Shown here one piece after another: positions 20,993 to 31,261 of a DNA stretch of 64,000 bases. The first letter of the stretch is position 1, and each line of letters opens with the position of its first letter. The notes beneath the pieces are model-generated. The model was not told the DNA's origin. It searched no databases and saw only the letters and a list, made by a program, of their open reading frames with translations. The stretch is from Pantoea cypripedii. GTDB taxonomy: Bacteria; Pseudomonadota; Gammaproteobacteria; Enterobacterales; Enterobacteriaceae. The translations under genes were made by a program, and so were the position numbers. The stretch spans positions 4,040,412 through 4,104,411 of the forward strand of contig NZ_MLJI01000001.1 of the NCBI RefSeq assembly GCF_002095535.1. Reading direction: 5' to 3'.

Positions 20993-21264
20993 CCTTTCTC
21001 CAAAACCGAAGCCTCTCGCTCCGGGAATCATTGCGGACTGTGGCCCACACTATAACTTTACGTGGCAGCGGCGAACACTCCCACAACGTAATAATCCGGT
21101 CAACCTCTGACCTTTTTTGCATCAGGAAGTTTCATCAGAGATGGTGGCATAATGTCCCTATTCAAGCATCCTGGCTAATTCTGGTGAAAAATCGGGTTAT
21201 TCTGCAGCAAAAGCCTTAGAATCCCGGCCGACACGCGAGAAGCACCGTAATTCGAGGAGTGGTG

Positions 21265-21483
21265 ATGCAACAATCAGAATGGGAACAACGCCTTGAGGCA
21301 CTGGAGAGCAAACTGGCTTTTCAGGAACATACCATTGATCAACTCAATCAGACGGTGGTTCAGCATGAACTGGAGATGAGCAAACTGCGTGAGCATGTCC
21401 GGCTACTGGTTGATAAGGTTAAGGCCGCCGCGCCGTCCATGATTGCGTCGCAATCGGAAGAGACGCCACCCCCGCACTACTAA
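21265..21483 (+). CDS. slyX: SlyX family protein
   Basis: A 72-residue coiled-coil protein (heptads through about residues 5-55) ending in the family signature EETPPPHY. Function is unknown. I chose the ATG at 21265, which has GAGGAG five bases upstream and gives the E. coli length; GTG codons at 21259 and 21262 are alternatives. It converges on slyD. Confidence 0.93.
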   Translation: MQQSEWEQRLEALESKLAFQEHTIDQLNQTVVQHELEMSKLREHVRLLVDKVKAAAPSMIASQSEETPPPHY

Positions 21484-21487
21484 AGAA

Positions 21488-21510
21488 AAGGCCACCGCGA
21501 GGGTGGCCTT
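21488..21510. terminator. Convergent terminator slyX / slyD
   Basis: Nine-base-pair stem AAGGCCACC / GGTGGCCTT with loop GCGAG, squeezed into the 32-nt gap between the two convergent stops. Likely works in both directions. Confidence 0.85.
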
Positions 21511-21515
21511 GATTC

Positions 21516-22079
21516 TTAGTGGTTACAACCGCAACCGCCGTGGCCGCCGCAGCCGCCTTTACCGTGTTCATGACCGTGGTCATGGTCGTGGTCGTGATCA
21601 TGGTCATGACCGTGCTCACCGTGAACGTGGCCGTGCGCCAGTTCTTCCGGAGTTGCTTCACGAATCGCCACCACTTCCACGTTGAAGTTCAGGTTCTGAC
21701 CCGCCAGCATGTGGTTACCATCAACCACCACGTGCTCGTCTTCCACTTCGGTGATTTCAACCGGTACCGGACCCTGATCGGTTTCTGCCAGGAAGCGCAT
21801 GCCAACCTGCAGCTCGTCAACGCCCATAAATACGTCTTTCGGTACACGCTGCACCAGGTTGTCATCATACTGACCGTAAGCGTCGTTTGCCGGGATATGC
21901 ACGTCAAACTTGTCACCTACTGCATGATTTTCCAGTGCTTTTTCCAGACCAGAAATCAGGGAACCATGGCCGTGCAGATAGTCCAACGGTGCGCTCACCG
22001 GTGACTCGTCAACCAACACACCGTCTTCGGTACGAACCTGATACGCCAGGCTCACCACCAGGTCTTTTGCTACTTTCAT
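21516..22079 (-). CDS. slyD: FKBP-type isomerase and metallochaperone SlyD
   Basis: A 187-residue cytoplasmic isomerase. FKBP domain residues 1-70 and 130-150 flank an inserted IF chaperone domain. The C-terminal ~40 residues are a His/Asp/Gly/Cys-rich metal-binding tail with repeated DH dipeptides and two Cys clusters. In E. coli SlyD supplies nickel to hydrogenase maturation and was found as the host factor for phiX174 lysis. Confidence 0.96.
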   Translation of the reverse strand: MKVAKDLVVSLAYQVRTEDGVLVDESPVSAPLDYLHGHGSLISGLEKALENHAVGDKFDVHIPANDAYGQYDDNLVQRVPKDVFMGVDELQVGMRFLAETDQGPVPVEITEVEDEHVVVDGNHMLAGQNLNFNVEVVAIREATPEELAHGHVHGEHGHDHDHDHDHDHGHEHGKGGCGGHGGCGCNH

Positions 22080-22216
22080 GATATCTCCTAACCGTTGAGA
22101 ACTGCGAATCCCGTCTCATTGGTCCATTTTTGCGAGCAAAAACACCAACCAGAAAGGTTCAAGACTGAGGATGCTGACAACGCAATGCCGCATTCTGCTC
22201 AGCGTTAATGGCGCCG

Positions 22217-22245
22217 ATTGTAGCGGAATTCAATCCCGCTGTAAG
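22217..22245 (-). promoter_or_regulatory. Candidate slyD promoter
   Basis: Minus strand CTTACA (22240-22245), 17-nt spacer, TACAAT (22217-22222). The -10 is strong and the -35 matches 4 of 6. It lies about 140 nt upstream of slyD in the slyD-yheV gap, so it would give a long leader. Confidence 0.45.
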
Positions 22246-22275
22246 TTTAAGCTTAAAAAAAGCTGCACCCTTGCG

Positions 22276-22470
22276 CTACTCGGGATGAAAAATGCCGATC
22301 ACCTGTTCCTGACTGCGAACCTGATCGCGCACCTGTTTATCCGCTTCACGCATCTGATGGCCGCACTTCACGCACTCCACCACATCCACATTGTTTTCAC
22401 GCCACATGGCCAGCGTGTCTTTCTGCTGACAGTGCGGGCATACCGCACCGGCAATAAAACGTTTACGCAT
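22276..22470 (-). CDS. yheV: YheV family zinc-ribbon protein
   Basis: A 64-residue putative metal-binding protein with two CxxC-type pairs (CPHC at 17-20 region and CVKC), forming a zinc ribbon. Function unknown. It follows kefB by 40 nt as in E. coli. Confidence 0.9.
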   Translation of the reverse strand: MRKRFIAGAVCPHCQQKDTLAMWRENNVDVVECVKCGHQMREADKQVRDQVRSQEQVIGIFHPE

Positions 22471-22510
22471 ACTATTTCCTGCCCGTCATCAACGGATAAG
22501 GTAAGTGTAG

Positions 22511-24316
22511 TTACTCATCATCCCAGCCATCAAACTGACGCTTTTCATGCTGCATTTCGCGCTGGAAGATATCCTCCAGTTCGCGACGCGCCTCACGCAC
22601 GCGTGAAACCGTTGCGCTATCCGTCTGGTTGGGCACCAGTTCACGCAGCATACGCATATCCAGACGGCGGAAATGATGCTGGGCTCGTTGCGCCTGGTGT
22701 GGGTGCATCCCCAGCGAGATCAGCGCCTTGCGTCCCAGCTCCAGCGCACTGGAGAAAGTTTCACGCGAGAACAGCGTCACACCGGCCTGAATCAGTTCAT
22801 GGGCTTCCACACGACCACGCGCCCGCGCGAGAATCTGCAACTGCGGGAAATGCTGCTGGCAGAGATGCACAATCGTCATGGCATCTTCCGGTTCGTTACA
22901 GGTAATGACGATGGATTGTGCCGTCGCCGCTCCCGCCGCGCGCAACAGCTCCAGCTCAGTCGCATCACCATAGTAAACCTTGTAGCCATATTTACGCATC
23001 AGGCTAACGGCTGAGATATCGCGCTCCAGCACCGTGATACGCTTGTTATTCGCCATCAGTAAACGGCCAACCACCTGGCCGAAACGACCAAAGCCCACCA
23101 CAATCACCTGCGGCTGATCATCTTCGACAAACGGCTTCTCGCTGTTGTCATCCGGTTCATTAAAGCGACGTGCCAGCAGACGATCAATGCCCTGCATCAA
23201 CAGCGGTGTGGTCATCATCGACAACGTCACGGTCACCAGCAGCAGCGGCAATTGATCGCCGCTGAACAGCTTTGCCGAGGCCGCGGCCGAAAACAGCACG
23301 AAGGCAAATTCCCCGCCCTGGCTGAGTACCCCGGCGAACTGCTGGCGCTCCGAACTGCGCAGACCATAAACCCGCGCCAGCACATACAGCACCAGGATTT
23401 TCACCACCACCAGAATCACCACACCAAGCACGATTTCGAGGATGTGGGTGTAGAGCACGCCGAGATTCAGCGCCATACCGACGGAGATAAAGAACAGCCC
23501 CAGCAGCAGCCCTTTGAAGGGTTCGATCGCCACTTCCAGTTCATGGCGATACTCACTTTCCGCCAGCAGGATACCGGCGATAAAGGTCCCCAGTGCCATC
23601 GACAGACCGAGCGCATCCATAAACAATGCAGAGCCAAGTACCAGCAGCAGCGAGGCCGCGGTAAAGACTTCGCGCACGCCGGAGGCGGCAATAAAGCGGA
23701 AAATGGGTCGCAGCAGAAAACGGCCACCAATCAGCATTCCGGCAAATGCCAGCACCTTCATACCGACTTTCAGCCAGTCCACATGACCGCTGTCACCTCC
23801 TCCCGCCAGCAGTGGCACCAGCGCCAGCGCCGGGATCACCGCTAAATCCTGGAACAACAGCACCGAGAAACCCAGCTGCCCGGCTTCGCTGCGATTCATG
23901 CCTTTATCACGCATCAATTGCAGCGCCATCGCCGTCGAGGACATTGCCAGGCCGATACCGCCAATCACTGCCGCCTGCCAGGAGAAATCCGTCAGCCACA
24001 ACAGCACCCCGAGAATCGCGGCAGAGATCAGCACCTGAGCCGCACCCACGCCAAAAATCGACCGCCGCAGCGCCCAGAGTTTTGCCGGGTTCAGTTCCAG
24101 GCCAATGATAAACATCAGGAATACTACGCCGAGTTCAGAGAAGTGCAGAATCTCGTCCACGTCGCTGATAAAACCCAATCCCCACGGCCCGATGGCAATA
24201 CCCGCCAGCAGATATCCCAGTACCGCGCCGATGCCCAGTCGTGCCGCAATCGGAACGATCAGCACCGCCGCCACCAGATAGATGACACCGGCAGTAAGCA
24301 GCGTTTGTCCTTCCAT
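22511..24316 (-). CDS. kefB: Glutathione-regulated potassium/proton antiporter KefB
   Basis: A 601-residue inner-membrane CPA2 antiporter. About 12-13 membrane segments are followed by a cytoplasmic RCK (TrkA-N) domain with the Rossmann motif [10 protein letters not shown]. It is held shut by glutathione and opened by glutathione adducts, acidifying the cell against electrophiles. The ATG at 24316 shares a base with the kefG stop (TAATG), preceded by GGAGGTG; a longer in-frame ORF upstream overlaps kefG and is rejected. Confidence 0.96.
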   Translation of the reverse strand: MEGQTLLTAGVIYLVAAVLIVPIAARLGIGAVLGYLLAGIAIGPWGLGFISDVDEILHFSELGVVFLMFIIGLELNPAKLWALRRSIFGVGAAQVLISAAILGVLLWLTDFSWQAAVIGGIGLAMSSTAMALQLMRDKGMNRSEAGQLGFSVLLFQDLAVIPALALVPLLAGGGDSGHVDWLKVGMKVLAFAGMLIGGRFLLRPIFRFIAASGVREVFTAASLLLVLGSALFMDALGLSMALGTFIAGILLAESEYRHELEVAIEPFKGLLLGLFFISVGMALNLGVLYTHILEIVLGVVILVVVKILVLYVLARVYGLRSSERQQFAGVLSQGGEFAFVLFSAAASAKLFSGDQLPLLLVTVTLSMMTTPLLMQGIDRLLARRFNEPDDNSEKPFVEDDQPQVIVVGFGRFGQVVGRLLMANNKRITVLERDISAVSLMRKYGYKVYYGDATELELLRAAGAATAQSIVITCNEPEDAMTIVHLCQQHFPQLQILARARGRVEAHELIQAGVTLFSRETFSSALELGRKALISLGMHPHQAQRAQHHFRRLDMRMLRELVPNQTDSATVSRVREARRELEDIFQREMQHEKRQFDGWDDE

Positions 24317-24867
24317 TACACACCTCCCTGCGGCAGCGGTGACGAGAGCCAGTCGCTGTAGGCCTGAGCAAAATGACGCAACACCTCCGGCGTCTGGCGT
24401 CGCGCCCAGTAAATCACCATCGGCGTCATCCAATGCATTCGGCACATCTGCGCCGTCAGCTCAAATGGCCGCATGATGTCGCTCAACGGGTAGCGATTGA
24501 GGCCATGCTGGTGATAGGCGGTTTCCGGTTCGCCGGTGGTGACGACGCTGCGCCAGTACTTCCCCTCCAGCGCATTGCCATCCACGCCACTGGCGAATCC
24601 GCGTGACAGCACCCGGTCCAGCCACTCTTTCAACAGCGCCGGGCAGCTGTAGGTATACAGCGGATGCTGGAAAACCACGATTTGGTGTTCGCGCAGCAGT
24701 TGTTGCTCGTAGTGAATATCAATAAAGAAATCCGGATAGTGGGCGTATAAATCGTGTACCGTGACGTGGTCCAGTTCCATAGCCGACTGCAGCAAAACCC
24801 GATTGGCAATCGAATCCTGTGATTCCGGATGGGCGTAAAGCAGCAGGATTTTGGGTGGCTGCGACAT
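24316..24867 (-). CDS. kefG: KefB ancillary quinone reductase-like protein KefG
   Basis: A 183-residue flavodoxin-fold protein of the NQO1 family ([12 protein letters not shown] at the N-terminus; [21 protein letters not shown]). It is required for full KefB activity. The ATG at 24867 has GGAGGGGA upstream. It is coupled to kefB by TAATG. Confidence 0.95.
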   Translation of the reverse strand: MSQPPKILLLYAHPESQDSIANRVLLQSAMELDHVTVHDLYAHYPDFFIDIHYEQQLLREHQIVVFQHPLYTYSCPALLKEWLDRVLSRGFASGVDGNALEGKYWRSVVTTGEPETAYHQHGLNRYPLSDIMRPFELTAQMCRMHWMTPMVIYWARRQTPEVLRHFAQAYSDWLSSPLPQGGV

Positions 24868-24989
24868 CGTTCCCCTCCAAAGCAAAGCATCGTCACAGCG
24901 CAGGAATTCCGCTACCATGCTCGACGCAACTAAACAGTTCATCTAATTATGTTGCCAGTAAATTAACATATTCTGACGATACGGCGCTT

Positions 24990-26897
24990 ATGATTGTCTT
25001 TTCCTCGTTACAAATTCGCCGCGGCACCAACGTGCTGCTGGATAATGCTACCGCAACCATCAACCCCGGCCAGAAAGTGGGCCTGGTGGGCAAAAACGGC
25101 TGCGGCAAATCCACGCTGCTGTCGCTGCTCAAAGGTGAAATGAGCAGTGATGCCGGTAGCGCCACCTTCCCTGGTAACTGGGCGCTGGCCTGGGTCAATC
25201 AGGAAACCCCGGCGCTGAGTAAAGCCGCGCTGGAATATGTTATCGACGGCGACCGCGAATATCGTCAGCTGGAATCTGAATTAGCCGATGCCAACGCGCG
25301 TAACGATGGCAACGCCATCGCGTTGCTGCACGGCAAGCTGGATGCGATCCAGGCCTGGAGTATCCCGGCACGCGCCTCCAGCCTGCTGCACGGTCTCGGT
25401 TTCTCCCAGGAGCAGCTCCAGCGCCCGGTCAGCGACTTCTCCGGCGGCTGGCGCATGCGCCTCAACCTCGCGCAGGCGCTGGTGTGCCGTTCTGATTTGC
25501 TGCTGCTCGATGAACCGACTAACCACCTCGATCTCGATGCAGTGATCTGGCTGGAGCGCTGGTTAAAAAGCTACGAAGGCACGCTGATCCTGATTTCGCA
25601 TGACCGCGACTTTCTCGATCCGGTGGTGGATAAGATCATCCACATCGAACAACAGACGATGTTTGAATACACCGGCAACTACAGTTCGTTCGAGCGTCAG
25701 CGCGTCGCCAAACTGGCGCAGCAGCAGGCGCTGTATCAAAGCCAGCAGGAGAAAGTGGCGCACCTGCAAAGCTATATCGATCGTTTCCGCGCTCAGGCTA
25801 CCAAGGCGAAACAAGCACAGAGCCGTATCAAGATGCTGGAGCGCATGGAACTGATTGCGCCCGCGCACGTTGATAACCCGTTCAGCTTCAGCTTCCGTGC
25901 ACCAGAAAGCCTGCCCAATCCATTACTGAAAATGGAGAAAGTGACCGCAGGCTACGGTGACCGCATTATTCTCGACGCCATCAAACTTAACCTGGTACCC
26001 GGCTCACGTATTGGCCTGCTGGGGCGCAACGGCGCGGGTAAATCCACCTTAATCAAACTGCTGGCAGGCGAGTTAACCCCGCTGGCGGGTGAAATTGGGC
26101 TGGCGAAAGGGATCAAGCTGGGTTACTTCGCCCAGCACCAGCTGGAATTCCTGCGTGCTGACGAGTCGCCGTTGCAGCATCTGGCACGTCTTGCGCCGAA
26201 AACGCTGGAGCAGCAGTTACGCGATTACCTTGGCGGCTTTGGCTTCCAGGGCGATAAAGTCAGCGAAGTAACCGAACGTTTCTCCGGTGGCGAGAAGGCA
26301 CGTCTGGTGCTGGCGTTGATTGTCTGGCAGCGTCCGAACCTGCTGCTGCTCGATGAACCCACTAACCATCTCGATCTCGATATGCGCCAGGCACTGACCG
26401 AGGCGCTGATTGATTTTGAAGGTGCGCTGGTGGTGGTCTCGCATGACCGCCATTTGCTGCGCGCCACGACCGATGATTTGTACCTGGTACACGATCGCAA
26501 AGTGGATATCTTCGAAGGGGATCTTGAGGATTATCAGCAGTGGCTGAGCGACCTGCAAAAACAGCAGGCGCAGCAGGATGCCGCACCAAAGCAGGAGAGC
26601 GGTAACAGCGCCCAGGCACGTAAAGATCAGAAGCGTCGTGATGCGGAACTGCGCGCGCAAACCCAGCCGTTGCGTAAAGAGATTGAGAAGCTTGAGAAAC
26701 AGATGGCGAAGTGGCAGAGCCAGCTAAGCGAAGCCGAGCAGCTACTGTCCGACAGCGCCATTTACGACCAAAGCCGCAAAGCGGATCTGACTGCCGCGCT
26801 GCAACGTCAGGCCGAAAGTAAATCGGCGCTGGAAGAAGCGGAAATGGCCTGGCTGGATGCCCAGGAGCAGCTGGAGCAGCTGCTGGCGGCACCATAA
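24990..26897 (+). CDS. yheS: ABC-F ATPase YheS
   Basis: A 635-residue soluble ABC-F protein with two ATPase domains and no membrane segment. Walker A motifs are GKNGCGKST and GRNGAGKST; the signature motifs are SGGWRMR and SGGEKAR. A lysine/glutamine-rich coiled-coil C-terminal domain (about 530-635) follows. ABC-F factors act in the ribosomal E site; YheS has been linked to relief of translation stalling. The start MIVFSSLQIRRGTNVLL is the family N-terminus. Confidence 0.95.
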   Translation: MIVFSSLQIRRGTNVLLDNATATINPGQKVGLVGKNGCGKSTLLSLLKGEMSSDAGSATFPGNWALAWVNQETPALSKAALEYVIDGDREYRQLESELADANARNDGNAIALLHGKLDAIQAWSIPARASSLLHGLGFSQEQLQRPVSDFSGGWRMRLNLAQALVCRSDLLLLDEPTNHLDLDAVIWLERWLKSYEGTLILISHDRDFLDPVVDKIIHIEQQTMFEYTGNYSSFERQRVAKLAQQQALYQSQQEKVAHLQSYIDRFRAQATKAKQAQSRIKMLERMELIAPAHVDNPFSFSFRAPESLPNPLLKMEKVTAGYGDRIILDAIKLNLVPGSRIGLLGRNGAGKSTLIKLLAGELTPLAGEIGLAKGIKLGYFAQHQLEFLRADESPLQHLARLAPKTLEQQLRDYLGGFGFQGDKVSEVTERFSGGEKARLVLALIVWQRPNLLLLDEPTNHLDLDMRQALTEALIDFEGALVVVSHDRHLLRATTDDLYLVHDRKVDIFEGDLEDYQQWLSDLQKQQAQQDAAPKQESGNSAQARKDQKRRDAELRAQTQPLRKEIEKLEKQMAKWQSQLSEAEQLLSDSAIYDQSRKADLTAALQRQAESKSALEEAEMAWLDAQEQLEQLLAAP

Positions 26898-26907
26898 CAG
26901 CCTATTT

Positions 26908-26981
26908 CGTAGCGGCACGATTTATCGTGCGTTTTTTGCCCCGGTAAAGGTCAAAAGAGCGCGATAAATCGCGCCGCTACG
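26908..26981. repeat. Inverted pair of intergenic palindromic elements
   Basis: A copy of CGTAGCGGC plus ACGATTTATCGTGC (26908-26930) faces an inverted copy GCGCGATAAATCGCGC plus CGCTACG (26959-26981), making a BIME-like long hairpin of 74 nt. The same core recurs at 33442-33606. It lies between yheS and tauD, after both stop codons, so it could stabilise or end the transcripts. Confidence 0.85.
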
Positions 26982-27014
26982 ACTCAGAGTAGCTAAAACG
27001 TTCGTAGTGGGCGT

Positions 27015-27854
27015 TTAAACCGGGATATCTCCCAGAATAGTCGCACGATGCATCACCCGGCGCGCCGGATAATAATCCGCATTGGCATAATGCTGTGTCA
27101 CGCGGTTATCCCAAATCGCCACATCATTCTCCTGCCAGCGCCAGCGCACCTGAAACTCGGGTTTGGTGATATGTGCAAACAGGAAACCGAGCAGCGCCGC
27201 ACTCTCCTTCTCACTTAGCCCAACCAGCCGCGTGGTAAATGATTCGTTGACGAACAACGCCTTGCGACCGCTGACCGGATGGGTACGGATCACCGGATGC
27301 AGCACCGGCGGGTGCTTCGCCACCGCCTGTTGCCAGCGCTGATGTTCTTCAGCGGTTTTGCGATATTTAAATTCCTGGAATGCTTTTTTGAAGTCATGCT
27401 CCGCCTGCAATCCTGCCAGCAAGGTTTTAAACGGTTCGGATAACGCTTCATACGCCGCAATGCCGCTGGCCCACAGCGTATCGCCGCCGCTTTCCGGCAG
27501 CAATTTGGCCGCCAGAATGGCTATCGCCGGAGGGGTCTCGATAAAGGTCACATCGGTGTGCCAGCTATCGCTATCGGGCGGGTTGTCCTGATGGGTATCC
27601 AGCACGATGATCTCCTCCACCCCGGCGGCATGGGGATAGACCGGGTGGATATGTAAATCACCAAAGCGCACTGCCAGCGCACGCTGCTGCTCGGGCGTGA
27701 TCACCTGATGACGCAGGAACAACACCTGATGGCGCAGCAGGCCATGATAAAGCTGTTCAAATTGCGCATCGCTCAGCGGGCGGCTGAGATCGACATCACT
27801 CACCTGCGCACCGATATACGGCCCCAGCGCGCTGAAAGTCACACGTTCGTTCAT
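27015..27854 (-). CDS. tauD: Taurine dioxygenase
   Basis: TauD, 279 residues, a 2-oxoglutarate and Fe(II) dioxygenase that cleaves taurine to sulfite and aminoacetaldehyde, giving sulfur during sulfate starvation. The iron ligands H99, D101 and H255 are present at the same numbers as in E. coli, and R270 that binds 2-oxoglutarate is also present. It overlaps tauC by 4 nt. It is the last gene of the tau operon. Confidence 0.97.
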   Translation of the reverse strand: MNERVTFSALGPYIGAQVSDVDLSRPLSDAQFEQLYHGLLRHQVLFLRHQVITPEQQRALAVRFGDLHIHPVYPHAAGVEEIIVLDTHQDNPPDSDSWHTDVTFIETPPAIAILAAKLLPESGGDTLWASGIAAYEALSEPFKTLLAGLQAEHDFKKAFQEFKYRKTAEEHQRWQQAVAKHPPVLHPVIRTHPVSGRKALFVNESFTTRLVGLSEKESAALLGFLFAHITKPEFQVRWRWQENDVAIWDNRVTQHYANADYYPARRVMHRATILGDIPV

Positions 27855-28681
27855 TGCTGTTCTCCATTCCAGGGCGTCAGGCGGCGCTGCAAGGCGCGCA
27901 GACCCAGTTCTAAACTAAAAGCGATCAACGCAATCACCGCGATACCTGCCAGCACCACATCCGTTGCCAGAAACTCGCCCGCCGACTGCACCATAAAACC
28001 CAGCCCACGCGTAGCGGCGATCAGTTCGGCTGCCACCAGCGTTGACCAGCCGACGCCGAGACCAATACGCAAGCCCGTGAGAATTTCCGGTAACGCGCCC
28101 GGCAGAATCACCCAGCGCAGCAGTTGCCAGCGTGTAGCCCCAAGCGCCTGTGCCGCGCGGATACGTACCTGCTGGGCGTTTTTCACGCCCGCCAGTGTCG
28201 ATAAGGTGACTGGCGCGAAGATCGCCAGATAAATCAGTAAGATTTTTGAGGTTTCGCCGATGCCGAACCAGAGCACCATCAGCGGCAGATAAGCCAGCGG
28301 CGGCACCGGTCGATAGAGTTCAATCAGGGGATCGAGCAGGCCACGAATCGCCGGACTCAGTCCCATGGCGATCCCCACCGGGATGCCAATCAGTGCAGCG
28401 AAGAACAGCGCCACCAGCATACGCGTCAGGCTGGCACCGAGATGCTGCCACAGCGTGGCATCCATAAAGCCCTGTGGACCGGCAATCAGCAGCAGCTTTT
28501 TCAGCACCAGCTGCGGCGGCGGCAGAAACAGCGGCGCAATCAAGCCCAGCGTTGTCACTCCCCACCACACCAGCAGCAGCACCGCCACGCTTAACAGGCT
28601 GAGAGACAGCTGGCGCGAAAAGGGCCAGCGCAGATTCCGGCGGCGCGCCGCACGCGCTTTATCATCAATTAACGCACTCAT
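27851..28681 (-). CDS. tauC: Taurine ABC transporter permease
   Basis: TauC, 276 residues, with about six membrane segments and the BPD_transp_1 EAA-like loop (around [21 protein letters not shown]). It forms the channel of the taurine importer with TauB. The start overlaps tauB by 4 nt and the end overlaps tauD by 4 nt. Confidence 0.96.
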   Translation of the reverse strand: MSALIDDKARAARRRNLRWPFSRQLSLSLLSVAVLLLVWWGVTTLGLIAPLFLPPPQLVLKKLLLIAGPQGFMDATLWQHLGASLTRMLVALFFAALIGIPVGIAMGLSPAIRGLLDPLIELYRPVPPLAYLPLMVLWFGIGETSKILLIYLAIFAPVTLSTLAGVKNAQQVRIRAAQALGATRWQLLRWVILPGALPEILTGLRIGLGVGWSTLVAAELIAATRGLGFMVQSAGEFLATDVVLAGIAVIALIAFSLELGLRALQRRLTPWNGEQQ

Positions 28682-29445
28682 GCGAACGCCTCCCGCTGAG
28701 CAAACACCTGGTTCAACACGTATTCGCGCCGTTCAATAAATGCGGGATCGGATTTGATACTGCGGCAGGGCTCACCGTCGGCAAAACGCTGCCCAAAATC
28801 GAGCTTCAGTCGTTCCACGACCCGCCCAGGTCCGGGCGACAGCAGCACCAGTTCACTGGCGAGAAACACCGCTTCTTCGATATCGTGGGTAATCAGCAGG
28901 ATCTGTTTGCCGGTATCGCGCCACAGCGTCAGCAGCAGGGCTTGCATCTGCTCACGGGTAAAAGCATCGAGCGCACCGAAGGGTTCATCTAACAGCAGCA
29001 GCTGAGGGTCAGCCGCCAGCGCACGGGCAATGCCCACGCGCTGACGTTGCCCCCCAGAGAGCTGCCAGATAAAACGCTTTTCCGCACCTTCCAGCCCCAC
29101 CTTGCCCAGCAGACGTCGGGCAATGGCATGACGTTCGGCTTTTGCCATCCCGGTCAGTTGCAAACCAAAGGCGACGTTGTCGATCACATTGCGCCACGGC
29201 AGCAGTCCTTCGTTCTGAAACACCACGCCGCGTTCGGCACCCGGCCCGTTCACCGGCTTGCCATCCAGCGTGATGCTGCCGGATTCCAGCGGCAGAAAAC
29301 CGGCAATCAGATTGAGCAACGTGGTTTTGCCACACCCGGATGGTCCCAGCACCACCAGCAGTTCACGCTGATCCAGTTGCAGGTTGATGTCCTGCAACGC
29401 AGGTTGTCCGGCGTAACGCGCATTAAGATGAGTGATGCTGAGCAT
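28678..29445 (-). CDS. tauB: Taurine ABC transporter ATPase
   Basis: TauB, 255 residues. Walker A GPSGCGKT is at residues 34-41, the signature is LSGGQRQR, and Walker B is [12 protein letters not shown]. It energises taurine import. It lies 12 nt after tauA. The family also includes SsuB, but the neighbouring TauD supports taurine. Confidence 0.96.
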   Translation of the reverse strand: MLSITHLNARYAGQPALQDINLQLDQRELLVVLGPSGCGKTTLLNLIAGFLPLESGSITLDGKPVNGPGAERGVVFQNEGLLPWRNVIDNVAFGLQLTGMAKAERHAIARRLLGKVGLEGAEKRFIWQLSGGQRQRVGIARALAADPQLLLLDEPFGALDAFTREQMQALLLTLWRDTGKQILLITHDIEEAVFLASELVLLSPGPGRVVERLKLDFGQRFADGEPCRSIKSDPAFIERREYVLNQVFAQREAFA

Positions 29446-29457
29446 AAGGGCCTCCGG

Positions 29458-30438
29458 TTATTTCACTAAGGGAGCAACGAAACGGGTGGTGACAAAGCCG
29501 CTGTAATCACTGGCCGCATCCGGTACCTTGCCCTGCTCTTTCAGGAAATGCGCGGTATCGACAATCGCCTGATTGACAGGCTTACCAAGCTGCTCAACCT
29601 GCTGCTGGGCAGTGAGATAGGTGTTGCCCTGCACCAGCCCCGGCACCTGGCCTTCCGGCACCCCGCTCAGACGCGACAGCTTGCTCAGGTTGTCCGGCTG
29701 TTGCAGCCACTGTTGCGGGTTGTCGATATAGGCTTTCTGCGCCTCCAGCGCGCTGCGGGCAAACGCCGTGACGATATCGGGGTGCTGCTGCGCAAAATCT
29801 TTACGCACCACCCACACATCCAGCGTCGGTGCGCCCCATTTGCCGACTTGTGAGGAGTCGGTCAGCACTTTGCCATCCTTTTCCAGTTCATTGACGGCCG
29901 GTGCCCAGACGTAAGCGCCGTCGATATCGCCACGCTGCCAGGCGGCAATTATTGCGGGCGGTTGCAGGTTAACCAGCTGCACGTCAGTAGGTTTGATGCC
30001 CCAGTGCTTCAGCGCGGCCAGCAGGCTGTAGTGGGTGGTGGAGATAAAGGGGACGGCGATACGTTTGCCGATCAGGTCTTTGGGGTTGCTGATGGATTTC
30101 TTCACCACCAGCGCCTCGGAATTACCGAGTTGCGATGCTAACAGGAAGGCTTCAATCGGCAGTTGCTGTGTGGCGGCCACCGCCAGCGGGCTGGAGCCGA
30201 TATTGCCAATCTGCACGTCGCCGGAAGCCAGGGCGCGCAGCACGCTGGCCCCGCTATCGAACTTTCGCCAGTCAACGCTGGCTCCGCTCTCTTTGGCAAA
30301 GGTGTTATCGGCCTGTGCCACCTTGGCCGGTTCCGCCGAGGTCTGATAGGCCACCGTGACGCTAACCGCCTCGGCCTGGAAGGTCAGCAACGCCAGCGCT
30401 GCGGCTAACGTGGTTATGGTTTTCTTCACTGCCATCAT
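29458..30438 (-). CDS. tauA: Taurine ABC transporter substrate-binding protein
   Basis: TauA, about 326 residues, periplasmic SBP. From the ATG at 30438 there is a short basic N-terminus, a hydrophobic signal stretch (TTLAAALALLTF) and cleavage near AEA. GGGG lies 6 nt upstream. A TTG at 30450 and an ATG at 30435 are alternatives. First gene of tauABCD; in E. coli the operon needs Cbl and CysB, but I could not define sites in the 5' gap. Confidence 0.95.
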   Translation of the reverse strand: MMAVKKTITTLAAALALLTFQAEAVSVTVAYQTSAEPAKVAQADNTFAKESGASVDWRKFDSGASVLRALASGDVQIGNIGSSPLAVAATQQLPIEAFLLASQLGNSEALVVKKSISNPKDLIGKRIAVPFISTTHYSLLAALKHWGIKPTDVQLVNLQPPAIIAAWQRGDIDGAYVWAPAVNELEKDGKVLTDSSQVGKWGAPTLDVWVVRKDFAQQHPDIVTAFARSALEAQKAYIDNPQQWLQQPDNLSKLSRLSGVPEGQVPGLVQGNTYLTAQQQVEQLGKPVNQAIVDTAHFLKEQGKVPDAASDYSGFVTTRFVAPLVK

Positions 30439-30572
30439 CTTGAACCCCAATATTTTTATGTTGGGTGCAGTGTCGCCAGCAGCAATGGTTTCATAAAGGA
30501 ATTAAAAATTATCCCTAATGAAAATCGGTTCTTAGATCAACATCGGGCAAGGCTATGCGCAAACAGCAAAAA

Positions 30573-30588
30573 GGCGCGTTGCCGCGCC
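30573..30588 (-). terminator. Terminator of LysE-family gene
   Basis: Six-base-pair stem GGCGCG / CGCGCC with loop TTGC, followed on the minus strand by TTTTTGC. It is 11 nt past the stop of the LysE-family gene and upstream of tauA. Confidence 0.8.
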
Positions 30589-30598
30589 TCGGGTTTAC

Positions 30599-31201
30599 TC
30601 AGTGCCAAATCAACAGCACACAGGCTGCGGTCAGAATCCCCATCGCCAGGTTAAAGATTTTCCACGCCCGCGGGCTGCGCAGCAGACGGCCGATGATCGA
30701 ACCAAACCCCATCCAGATCACCCCGGAGACCACGTTGACCAGCGCCATACCGATGCTGATGGCCACCACGGAATGCAGATAAGCGGCACCGGCCAGGCTA
30801 AAGCTGGCAACCGCACCCAGCGCCATCAGCCAGGCTTTCGGGTTAATCAGTTGCAGCAACCCTCCCTGCCAGAACGGCGTCGGTACCGGGGGTGCCGCAT
30901 CCGTGTCCAGTTTCTCATACTCGGCGGTAGCAATTTTCCACGCCAGCCACAGCAGATACAGGCTACCGGCAATTTTAAGAACCAGATGAAGGGAAGGATA
31001 GAGTAGGATGAGACCACCCACGCCAAAGGCCACCATCAGCAGCATCACTTGCATACCGATCATGATGCCGATTAACAATGAAAAGGTACGCAGAAAGCCA
31101 AAGTTGGCAGCGGAGGCGGTAAGTAACATATTATTAGGCCCTGGCGTGATCGCAGCGACCCAGAGAAAGCCCAGCATTGATAAAAACAGACTTAGTTCCA
31201 T
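30599..31201 (-). CDS. LysE family amino-acid exporter
   Basis: A 200-residue membrane protein with about six segments and the family motif ITPGPNN near residues 18-24. Members export amino acids or homoserine lactones (RhtB/LysE). The substrate cannot be read from sequence. I chose the ATG at 31201 (MELSLFLSMLGFLW) because it matches the family N-terminus; longer in-frame extension upstream overlaps the divergent yheT and lacks membrane character. It is not in this place in E. coli. Confidence 0.88.
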   Translation of the reverse strand: MELSLFLSMLGFLWVAAITPGPNNMLLTASAANFGFLRTFSLLIGIMIGMQVMLLMVAFGVGGLILLYPSLHLVLKIAGSLYLLWLAWKIATAEYEKLDTDAAPPVPTPFWQGGLLQLINPKAWLMALGAVASFSLAGAAYLHSVVAISIGMALVNVVSGVIWMGFGSIIGRLLRSPRAWKIFNLAMGILTAACVLLIWH

Positions 31202-31261
31202 GTTGATTCGGGTGCTCCTCACCCAGGAAAGCCAAAAACCCATCGAAACTATCAGCGAGAT

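Noticed and set aside
23252..23845. Long open frame antisense to kefB (about 197 codons)
   Set aside because: Gln/His/Arg-rich composition typical of an antisense shadow of a GC-rich membrane gene; kefB is certain on the other strand.
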